From Penelope pileata (taxonomy: Eukaryota; Chordata; Aves; Galliformes; Cracidae): DNA of 64,000 bases. The DNA lies in contig WBMW01003950.1 of assembly GCA_013396635.1 (NCBI GenBank), positions 844,884-908,883 on the forward strand. The letters run 5' to 3'. Within the stretch, counting starts at the first letter, position 1. The number at the start of each line of letters is the position of its first letter. The position numbers were made by a program, and so were the translations under genes. Of the stretch, positions 23,877 to 35,295 are shown in pieces. Under the pieces are notes generated by a model, which was given only the letters and a program-made list of their open reading frames with translations, made no database searches and was not told the DNA's origin.

Positions 23877-26800
23877 AAGCAAACTAAAAAACCCACCTTT
23901 GCGCGGGGATTAAGAGTATCAATATTTTAGAATAAAAAAGAGGAGGAAAAAAAGCAGGTATTTGGAAGAGTTGAGGGAGGGGATTATTTCTGTGGTTTTG
24001 TTTGCTTGCTGACACATAGCCAAGTACAAACAAGAAAGAAAAAACTAACATCGCTATATGCCACAAGGGAAGGAATAAAAAAAGACAACATTTCGTTTTA
24101 TAATGCATCAGGAAATTTCCTCGGGAATAATCTGTCACAGCACGTTTGCATGGTAGAAAGAAGAAAGAGATGCAAAACTGAATAAGCAATTGGGGAAGGA
24201 GAAAATTTCTAATGGACCAATTAAAGATCATCAAGTTTCTGATAATGCCTGCAAGCAAATTGCCTTGCCACACACTTGCACCTTTATATGAGAAGAGTGT
24301 TAGTCCCTTCTGCTGATTTGCATCACTTGTTTGCTATTAAAACAGCTCTCCTAAGGAACATTTCAATCATTAAAACAGATGAGCTTGAAAACATCTGGAC
24401 AATGCTCTGCAGTTCAGCTTAAATGCATCCAATGCTTTTAAACAAACAATTAAAAGCTGTTTTTTTCCCCTATATGTGAGCTAGACACACTTTGTTTTCC
24501 ATTAACTTAGTCCTACGTCTTGAATAACTTTGAAGTAGTATTTACATTAGGTCCTTGGAAAGAGTCAAACTATCTTTTTAATTAAGATGAGCAGGAAATA
24601 GGACTTTGCTTCCTGGTCATCTTCAGGAGGGTTTCTACTTGCTTTCCCCTGAAGGTGTACAAGTTGTTTGGACATCAGTGGGTGCTCCTGGGAGCAAGGA
24701 GGTCTGAGCAGGCTCTGCTCTAGGAACAGATTTATCTCAGATGGGCTTCCACAGCCTTTGTCTAGCAGGATTTCAAAACATTTTAAAAGATGAGTGTATG
24801 AGCACTGGCATGTTTGCTTCACTTTTAACAAGTATTTTCTGAAGATTGAAGTAAAAAATCTTTTTTTAATGTTTTATTCCATGATATCTGTAGTATTTTT
24901 CATAGTACGCATATAGTGCCTTTATATTTATTTGCATTTTTGACTAGAGGAAGGCTTATGAATCAACCTCATTGTAACAGAAACATATCCTGTTCAATCA
25001 TTGTTACACGTGGCCATCGAGATAAAAATTTATCTTCAAAGTTTACACACTAAACTTAATACGCTGTATTTTCCTTCTCTTAATTTCAAAACTTGTGCTT
25101 TCCTCATATACAGAGTCAAAATACCATTTCCTTTTTAGACCAAAGTGGAGTTCATGACTCAGTATTCTCTTTGCTTCTTTCAAAAAGACCACCATATTTC
25201 TGGGCACAGCATGCAGCTATGCCACACCAACGAAGGAAAGGTCCCTGAATGAATCCTATCAGACATGGTGGATGTCTGCACTTGGTGCTCTATAATAATT
25301 GCAGCTATTTACAATAGGAAATATTTTATCTTTGGACTAGACCTGAAGAGAAATATTGCAGGAAAACTGATATGAATACAAAGAGAAAAATGAGTAAGGT
25401 ACACAAATCAGCATCCAATTTCTTAAAGAAATTAAAACTTCCAAAAAGAAAAGTTTGATCAGCAATATGAAGTATTCAGCATACAGTGTTATTCCATTTT
25501 CCTCTTAAAGTTGTTTTATGCTTACAATGTATCTGTAATTTTAGACTCCCTCAAACTAAAGACCCTCAGCTTCAAGTTACTACTGCATGATGTCTGAGGC
25601 AAGACACTAATTTCCTGTTTCAAGTATGGGAAACAGCTACAGCTCAGACACCAGGCTGTCCCTGAGGACAATGGCTGAATAAGCCAACACTCAATGCCGG
25701 TGCAGTGTCCCAGTGAGTCACTCACGATGGACTAAGCAGCGCTAACCCAGATGTCCTAGCAGACAACCTGCTCTATCTTAGGGAATGGAGAGACAGACAC
25801 TGGGAGTCTCGTAAACCAAAAACTGTGTGGGATCCATGTGGTGGAGATCCCCCTCCCAGCAGATTCCAAGGGATCGAGCTCTTCTGGGAGATGTTGCTAG
25901 CAAAACTTTTGAGAGAAATCCCATGAGGTCACCCCTCTTTTAATCCAGTCCGTAGATGGTCAAACCTTACAATAGAGCAATTGTTGCTTTATAATACTGG
26001 TGTGTCCTGAGGCAGCAAATCAAAAAGAAAACTGAAACTACAACACATGGAAAGATGAGCTCTTGATTTGGGGTCTAACTTCAGTTTTTCCACACCATAC
26101 AAGCCAGAACACCCTGCTATAGTGATCAACTGCAAGATAAATCCCTACTTTGCTCAGCTTCCTAGCCATGAAGTGTTTTAAAGCACTAGATAAGGATGAT
26201 TTCTTTTATCCAACACACCAGGAGTTTATTGGTAATTCATTTGAAAGGAAAAAAATTTAGAATTAGTAATAAAAAAAAATAATAATTGCAATGTTAATGA
26301 ACTTATCTGTGTATTTTCTTTTAAAATAGAATTTAATATAATTGGAAAGTCGGAAGGTTGAAGATTCAAGTTCACTGCTCATGCACTTAGAATATACAGA
26401 ATAAACACGAGCAATACAAGATTTCCAAGGCTGTTTCCAACTAGGGCTCATTACCCACGTTCTTCAGAAAAAATGAAACAAAAAAACACCAAACCAACTA
26501 CCCAAATCCAAGAGATTAGCTAGCTAGGTAGTTTAGCTAGTTTATGCTCACCAATAAGTGCTCACCAATAAGCTTCCAGTTTCAAACTAGGAACATATAT
26601 CCACAATGAAATGATATTACACAACCAACTTAATTTTGTAAGTTCATATCAGATAACAATAGTTCAGCACTGAAGATTTAAAACCGACATTCTTTAACTT
26701 AATAAGTGTGTGATCTCCATTGCTTTGTATGGTATGTAGGAATTTAATTTACACAAAGGACAGAAAGAAAGAATAAAAAACATTCAATCAAACCACTGCA

Positions 26801-29017
26801 GTAATGTTTTAAAACCATCTTGGAATAGAGCCAACTAAGAATGTGAGAGCATCTGTCCATAATGTTACTGAGAATATACTTTTATTTTTTAAATAAAATC
26901 AAAAAGAAGTAGTCTTACCAAGCAACATTTGGATTTCATAGTATGTAATTGGGAATGCTTTATCTCTAAGCACGTTTTAGAATGATGATGCAAGAAGCCA
27001 GACCTTGTTAATTCAGTAGCATGACTCTGAGAAACATTGCAAGTTAACACATTTGGATAAATAAGCAAACAAAACAGAACTGGGGGAAGCAAATCAGCTC
27101 TGCATCTCAATCACCAAAGGCTAGAGCTAAGATATATTTGCTAAAGGTACCAAAACCACAATGCTTTACATGTATTCAAAACTTTTTAGTGCTATATTAA
27201 TTATGATTTTACTGCAATGATTATGCACACAGATTTCTGATGTTGCAAAGCGAAAGCTAGCAATTTAAGATGAAATAGCTTCCTAAAAGGCTGGTAGCCA
27301 TGAACTGTATGTTGGAAACAGCAATGCAGCGGTTGTGCCCTGCAAAACTATTTATTTGCTCAGAGGCTTCCTGAAACTCATAGGACATATGCATCTATCA
27401 GACCCCTCATAGTTCACACAAAGAATGAATGAGAATTAAACACAATGCAACCAATGACAAAGAGAGACTGGAGCTAATGACACGTCAGGAAGATATTTAA
27501 AACTGAAGACGTAAAAAGTCACATGTGGATTGAAAACAAATCCATAAGCGGATCTAGCACATGTGGGAGAGGTACTTGGCAACGCTGAGCCTGTGGGTGC
27601 TCTTCCACCATTACTTCTGAGTTATTTACATTAATGTTTCACAGATCTGTGAAGTTCAAGTCAATGGAAATCTGGGTTCCTAAGAATTAAAAAACAATTT
27701 ATTTGAACACCTAAACGTACATTTACCTATGCACAATTAAGCATGCATTCTGTCAACTTTTAAAAGCATGGGTCATACTGCAGCACTATATATATGTGTT
27801 CTCCACACCTTAGGAGGTTCTTACCTCTATATTTCTTTTCTTCTTAACTTACAAGACAGTAGAAAAATATATTTTTAAAGAGTTGAACTCTAATTTTTTA
27901 AATAGAAGCTTCCTATTTTTCTTCAGGTAAAATAATCAATTATGTAAAAAAAAAAAAAGTCATCCTCAAAAAACTAGATAATTTGAGGAAGCAGCAGAAA
28001 AATATTTCAGTTACTTCCTTTTCCCTCGTATTCCCTATTCCCTTGCATATTATTTCAGAAGTACAAAATTTTAAAAGGTTAACGTGAACCCAAAGTATTG
28101 ATAATTTTTAAGAGACCTTTTTTCAAGGTAAAGAAGATCATTTGTAGTGTCCCTTCTCGTCAGATTTCAAAACCCACAACCACAAATGTGCACGTGGGCT
28201 CTTTAGCTGTTCGAAACAGACATACGAAAGTCATGGAAATAATGCCTTAAATAAAGGCAAAAGATAAAGGCAAAAGGGTTGGTATTGCCATACCCACTGA
28301 ACAATTTCACTTACAACCACTGACTAAATCCATTATAGATGTTGGCAGCTTTAGATCTATGTATTACACTTAGGTGAATAAATACCACTACATATTTAGC
28401 CTTTATAGAGCAAAGCTTTTATTTTGTGTATAAATCTGCGTTTAATGAGCCTTGAAAGAGATGATTGCTAAATAACAGCCTGCTGCATTCAAGCTCAACT
28501 GCCTCCAATTATATTGTTTATAATTATATAATTGTACAATATAATGTGCGTCCAACAATCCCCATGTTTTATTACTGCACAGCACTATGACACTGATGTA
28601 AATCACCTTGCTACTTTCACAGCCGGCCCCTTTCATTTTGCTTACTCAGCCAACACAAATGCACACAGAACTGCACTTTTGACTGTTGAATACATCAAAC
28701 CAGCTTACCAGCATCAGCAGAAACACGAAAGTATTGGAACTGGTCAACCCACAAAGCAGAAAGAAAAGTATTGTAGATAAAAATAAATTAAAAAAAAATT
28801 AGTTCAAAATCATGTATGTAACGTTTTAAAGCCCCCTTTCCTTGGGCATTTCTTGTCAGCAGGTGCTTCTGAATATACAGTCTATTATCCAAAATTCCCA
28901 CAAGAGCAGTGCAAGGCAGTTAGCATTAACATGTAATATTTTTTGCATTGTTCTTTCTGATACTTCTATATGAGAAACATATGCCATAATGGCACTAAAA
29001 TTACCAAGGATTTTATT
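23877..29017. other. Unrecognised non-coding DNA, about 5.1 kb
   Basis: Mostly AT-rich. Contains a G+C-richer patch at about 25690-25990, a 14-bp tandem duplication (GCTCACCAATAAG units) at about 26549-26577, an AT-rich inverted repeat at 28507-28545 and an octamer ATTTGCAT at 24316-24323. No coding frame over 130 codons and no family likeness. Confidence 0.5.
28507..28545. repeat. AT-rich inverted repeat
   Basis: ATTATATTGT at 28508-28517 and its exact complement ACAATATAAT at 28536-28545, separated by 18 bp that are themselves near-palindromic (TATAATTATATA). It could form a hairpin or cruciform. No function is implied. Confidence 0.8.
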
Positions 29018-29056
29018 AGTTAAGTACTAATTAGTTAAGTACTATAGTTAAGTACC
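29018..29056. repeat. Three direct copies of TAGTTAAGTAC
   Basis: TTAGTTAAGTAC occurs at about 29019-29030 and again about 14 bp on, then TAGTTAAGTAC a third time. The array ends immediately before the CR1 tail at 29062. The unit is AT-rich and the spacing irregular, so it looks like a small local tandem expansion. Confidence 0.8.
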
Positions 29057-29061
29057 TACAC

Positions 29062-29252
29062 AAACTTCTCCATCAAGTTGGAACAGACTCCCCAGGGCAG
29101 TAGTCACGGCCCCAGGCTGCCAGAATTCAAGAAGCATCTGGAAAATGCTCTCAGACATATAATTCAATTTTTGTGTGGTTCTGTGTGGAGTCAGGAGTTG
29201 GACTTGATGATACTTATGGTTTCCTTCCATCTCACGATATTCTATGATTCTA
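29062..29252 (+). mobile_element. CR1 LINE 3' end, plus strand
   Basis: A 5'-truncated CR1 copy of about 190 bp. It starts at the TGGAACAGACTCCCCAGGGC block, continues through AATTCAAGAAGCATCTGGA and GAGTTGGACTTGATGAT, and ends CACGATATTCTATGATTCTA. The ATTCTATG octamer at the end is the CR1 3' tail. The coding remnant is only the last few residues of ORF2. Confidence 0.92.
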
Positions 29253-30077
29253 ACATTTATTCCCTCTGTTTCATCATTTGAAAACTAATACAACTTTTAA
29301 TCAATTACATAATCTAATACACTGGAATTCAGCATATAATTAGAATAATTTGTGCTAGAGAAACTCTAGCCCTAAAGTCAAGCAGAAAACTATTTTGAGT
29401 TAGCAGGGATAGCATTTCATTGCTTTACATTATTTACATTACAGATGGCTAGGCACACCTTCTAGAGTAATAAAATCTTTGTTTTTAAAGGTAATGTAAA
29501 GCCCTTTGCCACCCCCCTACCTTCCCTTCAAGCACACCACCTGCACAGGGTTGTCTTCTCGCCTGTAAAACCACTGCTCAGAGTCGGTACAAGCCCACAA
29601 CTTTGTCTTACTGCAAATCAACATGTTGAATTTTGCCTTGATCGGAAACAAGGATGCTTTCAAGGTTTCCAGTGCCCTTAGATGGCAAGAGGTTGACCCC
29701 TTAAGTGGTAGCTTTGTGAGCAGGGCTGTACATGCTCTGAACCACCCTAGTCTCTCCTCCTGCATCATCAGCACTTACACACCTCTGAGATTCCAGCTCT
29801 CAGAGGGGTGTTTGCCATTGGATGCCTCTCTCTTCACTTTATCGCTGAAATCATCATCTGAAATCTACTACTACTATTATTTTAACAGCTTGGACAGTTT
29901 CCCAAATTGGAATAAGTTGGTTTACAGCTATGATTACTATTTTCACTGTTTCCAATAAAACCAAAGTGAACACCTTTCCAAGCCAATTAGCTTCATCACT
30001 GCACATCAGTTTCTAAGTAGTTCTTTAACTAGAGTCAATGACTGCAGGAAAACAACACACTTGAACCTCTCTGTATT
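29253..30077. other. Unrecognised spacer between two CR1 copies
   Basis: Contains frames of 85 (minus) and 111 (plus) codons at 29517-29958 without family likeness. GC content is somewhat raised at 29510-29830. No repeat recognised. Confidence 0.5.
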
Positions 30078-31136
30078 GAGTTGGTGATCTCAAGGAACGT
30101 GGCAAAGAGTGGGGTCAGGACCCTGAACTTTGGGAGAGCGAACTTCAGGCTGTTCAAGGAATTGCTGGGTAAGATTTCCTGGGAAGCTGTCCTTAGAGAT
30201 AAGGAGGGTAGGAAAGCTAACTGCTCTTTAAGGAAAAGAAGGAGTTGTACCGGCTGTGGAGACAAGGGTGTGTCACCTGGGAAAAGCACAGGGATGCTGT
30301 CTGGACTTGCAGACATGGGATTAGGAAAGCCAAGGCACAGATGGAACTGAATTTGGCGAGGGATGTTAAATACAACAAGAAGGGATTCTGTAGGTACATT
30401 GGCCAGAACAGATATGCCAAAGAGAGAGCATCTCCTTTGGTAAATGAGAAAGGACAACTGGCTAGAGCAGATATGGAGAAGGCTGAGGTACTTAATGAGT
30501 TCTTTGCCTCGGTCTTCACTGGCAGCCAGGATTCTCATATTTCTCACGCCCCTGAATCTCTAGATCAGAAATGCAAGAGTAAATCCTCCCCCACTGTAAG
30601 AGCAGAGCAAGCCTGAGATCGCCTCATGAGACTGAATGTGTACAAGTCTATGGGTCTGGATGACTTGCATCCCAGGGTCCCGAAGGAGCTGGCTCATGTG
30701 GTTGCTGAGCCGCTCTCCATCAGATTAGAAAAGTTGAGGCTGTCAGGCAAAGTTCCCTAGTGACTGGAAAAAAGGAAACATCACTCCCATTCATAAGAAA
30801 GAGAAGAAGGAGAACCCGGGGAGCTACAGACCAGTGAGCCTCACCTCTGTGCCTGGGAAGATCATGGAACAGGTCCCCCTGGATGACATGTAAAAGCACA
30901 TGAGGGATGAGCAGGTGATCCGAAACGGTCAAAGCTTCACCAAGGGAAGGTCATGCCTGACCAATCTGGCAGCCTTCCATGATGGAGTAACGGCATCGGC
31001 AGACAAAGTGAAGGCAACTTATGTCATCTCTTTCAGCTCGAAAGGCTGATGGTATCCTGGGCTCCATCAGGAGAGGGGTGGCCAGCAGGGACAGGGAGGT
31101 GATTGTTGCTCTCTTCTCTGCCCTCCTGAGGCCCCA
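30078..31136 (+). mobile_element. CR1 LINE fragment, reverse-transcriptase region, truncated at both ends
   Basis: Plus-strand CR1 ORF2 sequence covering the region before and into the reverse transcriptase. Landmarks are RNVAKSGVRTL and FGRANFRLFKELL (frame starting 30081), KAKAQMELNLARD and NEFFASVFTG (frame of 30245-30616), DWKKGNITPIHKK near 30765, PGSYRPVSLTSVPGKIMEQ near 30815-30870 and GVTASADK near 30985. The reading frame is broken by frameshifts and by a stop near 30890. At about 31017 the sequence jumps from just before RT motif A to the C-terminal ILGSIRRGVASRDRE block, so roughly the whole catalytic palm is missing. The 3' half and tail are absent: homology ends exactly at the N at 31137. 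Confidence 0.92.
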
Positions 31137-31137
31137 N
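31137..31137. other. Unresolved base (N) at a CR1 break
   Basis: A single ambiguous base. CR1 similarity runs up to 31136 and stops, and unrelated AT-rich sequence starts at 31138. Because CR1 copies normally keep their 3' end, this may mark a collapsed gap or misjoin rather than a real junction. Confidence 0.7.
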
Positions 31138-34100
31138 TACCTGATTAACTTTTCTATGTTATATATTTTACACCTCTTTCATGATAAAAATTTGAATGTA
31201 ACTACAATTATGAAGTTATTTTTAAATAATAGTTGTATCATTTCCTTTGATCTTGAGAAAATATTTCACTGTTGTTTATCAAGCAACCTACTTTTACATG
31301 CCACCTCTCATAAAAATTCTTCAAGCTACGACCTTAATACAAAATTTTGTACAGTGTTGAATACAAGTAAGCAAAATAAAACCTCCTATTAAATTACATT
31401 TCCAAGATGACATTGCTTAACTCATTAAAAAAAAAAACAAAACATACATTTCATGATAGAACTCAGGTAGCGAATACATGATTGCTACCTCTCTCATAGT
31501 TTTGAAAAACAGGTTATCACAACAAGAAGAAATACCACACTTAAGAAATCCAACCACACAAATGAAGCATACACCAATATTAACCTGCATTTAGATTTAC
31601 CAAGTCATTTCCTACAGACAGGCAAGATTATTAAACAAAATGTAAGCCAATTAAATGAAACAAATCAACACTCAAGGGCAGGGGATAAAAGGTGCAGGAA
31701 AGAACCAGCCAACAGAGTGTCATGCAACCAGCTCTGACTGAACGCTTCCAAGAAGCCTGTGAGTCTCTGCGGAGCCACAGGGAAAACATGTTGTCAGCAC
31801 AGGCCACAGTACCATTTTTATTCCCAGAGACCTGCTGCATCCTCAGACCTACACAGATGCACTGACCCAGTTTCTGGCTTCTGTACTTTCCTAACTAAGA
31901 TAGCTGGCAGTGTTTCTCAGTGTCCTCCCCAGGTACTCTTCCTCTTCCATGGGGAGCCTCTTTGCACCTTGTCTCATCTATAAGCCTCAGATTGTTGAAG
32001 TTGTTAAATCAGATTTCTCAAATTCACAGTCCTGTTTGCCTTCTTGTTTCCATTTCCAAGTCTCTGGGATTTGCTCTATCATTTATACAAACTTTCTTGA
32101 GAGAAAAAAAAAAGTTAAAGTTTCTTCAAAACACCTCTCATGTATTCTCCATACCCTATTTTCATGTATTTGCCAGGGAAAGGCCAGGGAATGCACTGCA
32201 AGGTCAGGTTCAGGTCCCTTGGGTACATTACCTGGGAGCAACTTCACAGCTGTCTGATGATGATGTTTCAGTGTATTTCATACTTCTAAATGAGTGGGCA
32301 TATGAATAGTTCTCATCTGGATTGTTTTCAAGCACAAAATTAGATACCAGCAATGGAGAGAGGAACCACTTGTTGATTGCCTGTGTAAAGTAGCATATAG
32401 ATGAATTTAAAACTGGCAATGGAGGCAGAATATACCAGGAAAAAATCTGTTGTTAGTTGTGGAAAAATATCACTATCAAAAATCAAAGCAGCTCACATCT
32501 TAAATTTGGGTCAATTCCTATTTACTCATGCACTATATTATCTTTTTGAAAGCATTTTCACTACATCTGTTTATGCTTGATTTTGCTTCACGTTTCCATA
32601 AAGTCAGAACTGTCTTTGGTATTTTGGTTTTTATTCCTGTTTTCTAAGGGTTGTTTTCCTGACTGCTGTAATTGTTCCTCTTCTCCAGGAATAACCAAGA
32701 TTAACACCTGGAGAATATCCATGTAATTTATTTACACATATAGTCTGTAGAGTACTTCTTTGCAAGAGAAGTATTGCTTGATGACTAAACAACAGTGCAT
32801 TTGTTTCTGTGCAAATGGAGACAGCAGGTGGAAATGAAAAGCAGAGATAAGAGTATATCAAATTTAAAAGGGAAGAATGAGTACTCTTTTCGTAGTCATC
32901 GATAAAGGCTGCTTTCCACCACTACAAGGTATAAAGGGGCAGTAGATAAGAAGGGAGCAGAGAAACGATATATATTAGATACCAGAAATTTTGCTGAGAA
33001 ACAAATCCTGTTACTCTATAGATGTTGGACATACTAAACAGGTAAAACAGTTCTTAGCTTACTACACTTAAGTGGTGTAATTGTTAACATCCACAAGCGT
33101 TACTACTACATACAGAAGTTTTCTGCTTGGCTCTTCCAGTTATTCACAAAAATTTTTTTGTTGCCCATTTGGAAATATTTAGGAAAAATGTACACCTTCA
33201 GCATGTCTCATTGCATGCAGTTTAATCCCTGGATTTGCAAAAGCTTAAATCAAGTCTGAACCATAAAAGCCTTGTACAATCTACTTTTTTTTTTGTAGAA
33301 TATAGAAAAAAAATTGCACAGCTGAGAGACTCCACACGTCTGTCATTGCACACTCGGCAATAGTACTGCTGAGAAGCAGCTGCTGGTTACTTCAACTTCC
33401 AATGGTCCCTGAAAAAGTACTTAACTGTTTACTGAATTTTACATACATTATAACGCTTCAACTTTGTGATGGAAGCTAATCTGAGTACATCATTGTCTCT
33501 ATTTATGGAAAAAAGATATCGGCATGTGAGAATAAAGTTTTCACTTCTCCTTGAACAGTCTTGCACCAAAAATTTTCACAAAAGGTTTTGGTTATTTGTT
33601 TTTACACATAAGGATTTCAAACACACTTCAAACATTCCTATTTCTCAGACAACACAACAGCCTACAACTAAAAAAAGGAGTTCTTTTTTTCTTCCTTTGT
33701 TATTTAATGGATATTCATTGACTGAAACTACGGTGAAAGTAGAACTCTTTATTTACAGGTCCATCAAGTATGGTATGCTCTAATTTAATTCTGCCAAAAT
33801 CATGTAGATGCCACTGCATATTTGAATTCATAATGGAATACAAAATGAAATAAATCAGTGAGGTTCATTTTGACGGAACATTCTTAAGCATATCTCAAAA
33901 GAAATGGAAATGAATGAGGAGAAAGCAAAGGCAGAAGTAGTCACTCCCTTGGCATTAGAATTTTTTCTGTACTGAAGTTCATGTCCTTGCTGCCAGCTAG
34001 TAGGCAATACATTATTGCAAGTAAGCAACAGGATACATCTCAATTCAACACTTAGTCTGCATTAGACATTTAAAATTCAAGTGTTCAAGTCATGGTTTCT

Positions 34101-35224
34101 AAAGTTTACACATCTATAAAAAATAGGATTCCCTCTCTGCTTTCTCCCCTTGTTCCTCTCTTTCCTTAAAGGGGGGAAGAAGGGGGGCAGGGAAGGTTTG
34201 ATTACCCAATGAAAAAGCATTATCATAATAATTTTTAATGCCGTAAGGTATTAGACAGTCATCAGTGACATCATAGACATCATAAGACACACAAACTCAC
34301 ATTTCAGCTGTTGGTCACAGACATTTTGACTGTACCGTTCATTCATAGATGTAATTAAGCATTGTAAAACATGAAAGTGGATAAAATAATGGCTTTTGCA
34401 TTTCACTTGTGAAATAAATGACTGATTCCAAAGCCTGAATTCCTCCTGGCTGTGGTACAGATTGCTTTTGCCACAGTAGAATCAACTGGCTTTCCAGGCA
34501 GAATTCGTCTGCAAGAAGTCTTCAAGATTATTAATGCTCATGTTCCAAAAGCTCCATTTTCCACATTAACGTAATTTCCTTCCATTAACTATTCAATAAA
34601 TAAAAATCCCTTTCCTGCCACTTCTAGAGGAGCAGCAAGTGGTGTTTGGTCATGCTTTCTTAGCTTCACAAGACAATAATTACTCTTTGGACATTTTAAG
34701 ACAAATTTTAGGCTTCACCTTTGTGATCAAATTAATCAGATCTTGGGTTATGTGTCAGCTGTGCAAGAGTCTATGGTGCCAACAGTCACAGTTCTAAAGC
34801 CTGTAACTAAAAGGGTCTTCAGCTCCTCAGAGCAAGTGCTACCTTAATCTGGGAACTGAGTCTCAGCACTGTATGCTGTTTTCTCTCCTCACATTAATTA
34901 CTCACCTCCTAAAGCAATTTGTCAGCTTCCTGGAAAAACAGCTTCCCACAGGTAGCTCACCACCTGACAGAAAGGAGAAAGTTCTCTCCTGTGAGTTCAC
35001 ATGACCTCTTTAAATTCCTCATATATCCCCACTGGGAAGACTCTCTGAAACATATTCAAGACTCCAGAGTGTTGTTCTCCTTTTTGAAAATGCTGATATT
35101 ATTCCTGTGTCTCCTTTCAAAGATTTTGTCACAGTTAAGACAGGCAGAGTTCCCCCTTGGGTGTATCAATATTCCTCTGGGCTGTCAAACAGGGAAGTTT
35201 CCAGTTCTGAAAGCACAATTTCAG
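31138..35224. other. Unrecognised non-coding DNA, about 4.1 kb
   Basis: AT-rich with no identified gene or repeat. A polypyrimidine stretch followed by a G-rich tract lies at 34135-34196. Frames of 129 and 115 codons near 31910-32309 overlap each other in two frames and look like chance. Confidence 0.5.
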
Positions 35225-35247
35225 AAAAAAAAAAAAAAAAAAAAAAA
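35225..35247. repeat. Poly-A tract (23 A)
   Basis: Uninterrupted A-run directly upstream of the near-duplicated 21-mer and the N at 35269. Confidence 0.9.
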
Positions 35248-35295
35248 CATTTGTATTACATGCCTGTTNAAAAGCATTTGTCTTACCTGCCTGTT
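35248..35295. repeat. Near-identical 21-mer pair flanking an N
   Basis: Two 21-bp copies, 35248-35268 and 35275-35295, each starting CATTTGT and ending TGCCTGTT, match at 19 of 21 positions. Both differences are A versus C. They straddle the ambiguous base at 35269. This may be a real short tandem duplication or the overlap of two read ends left unmerged. Confidence 0.75.

Noticed and set aside
30035..30547. 170-codon minus-strand open frame, the longest in the window
   Set aside because: It is antisense to the CR1 reverse-transcriptase segment, and its reading frame is a by-product of that sequence.
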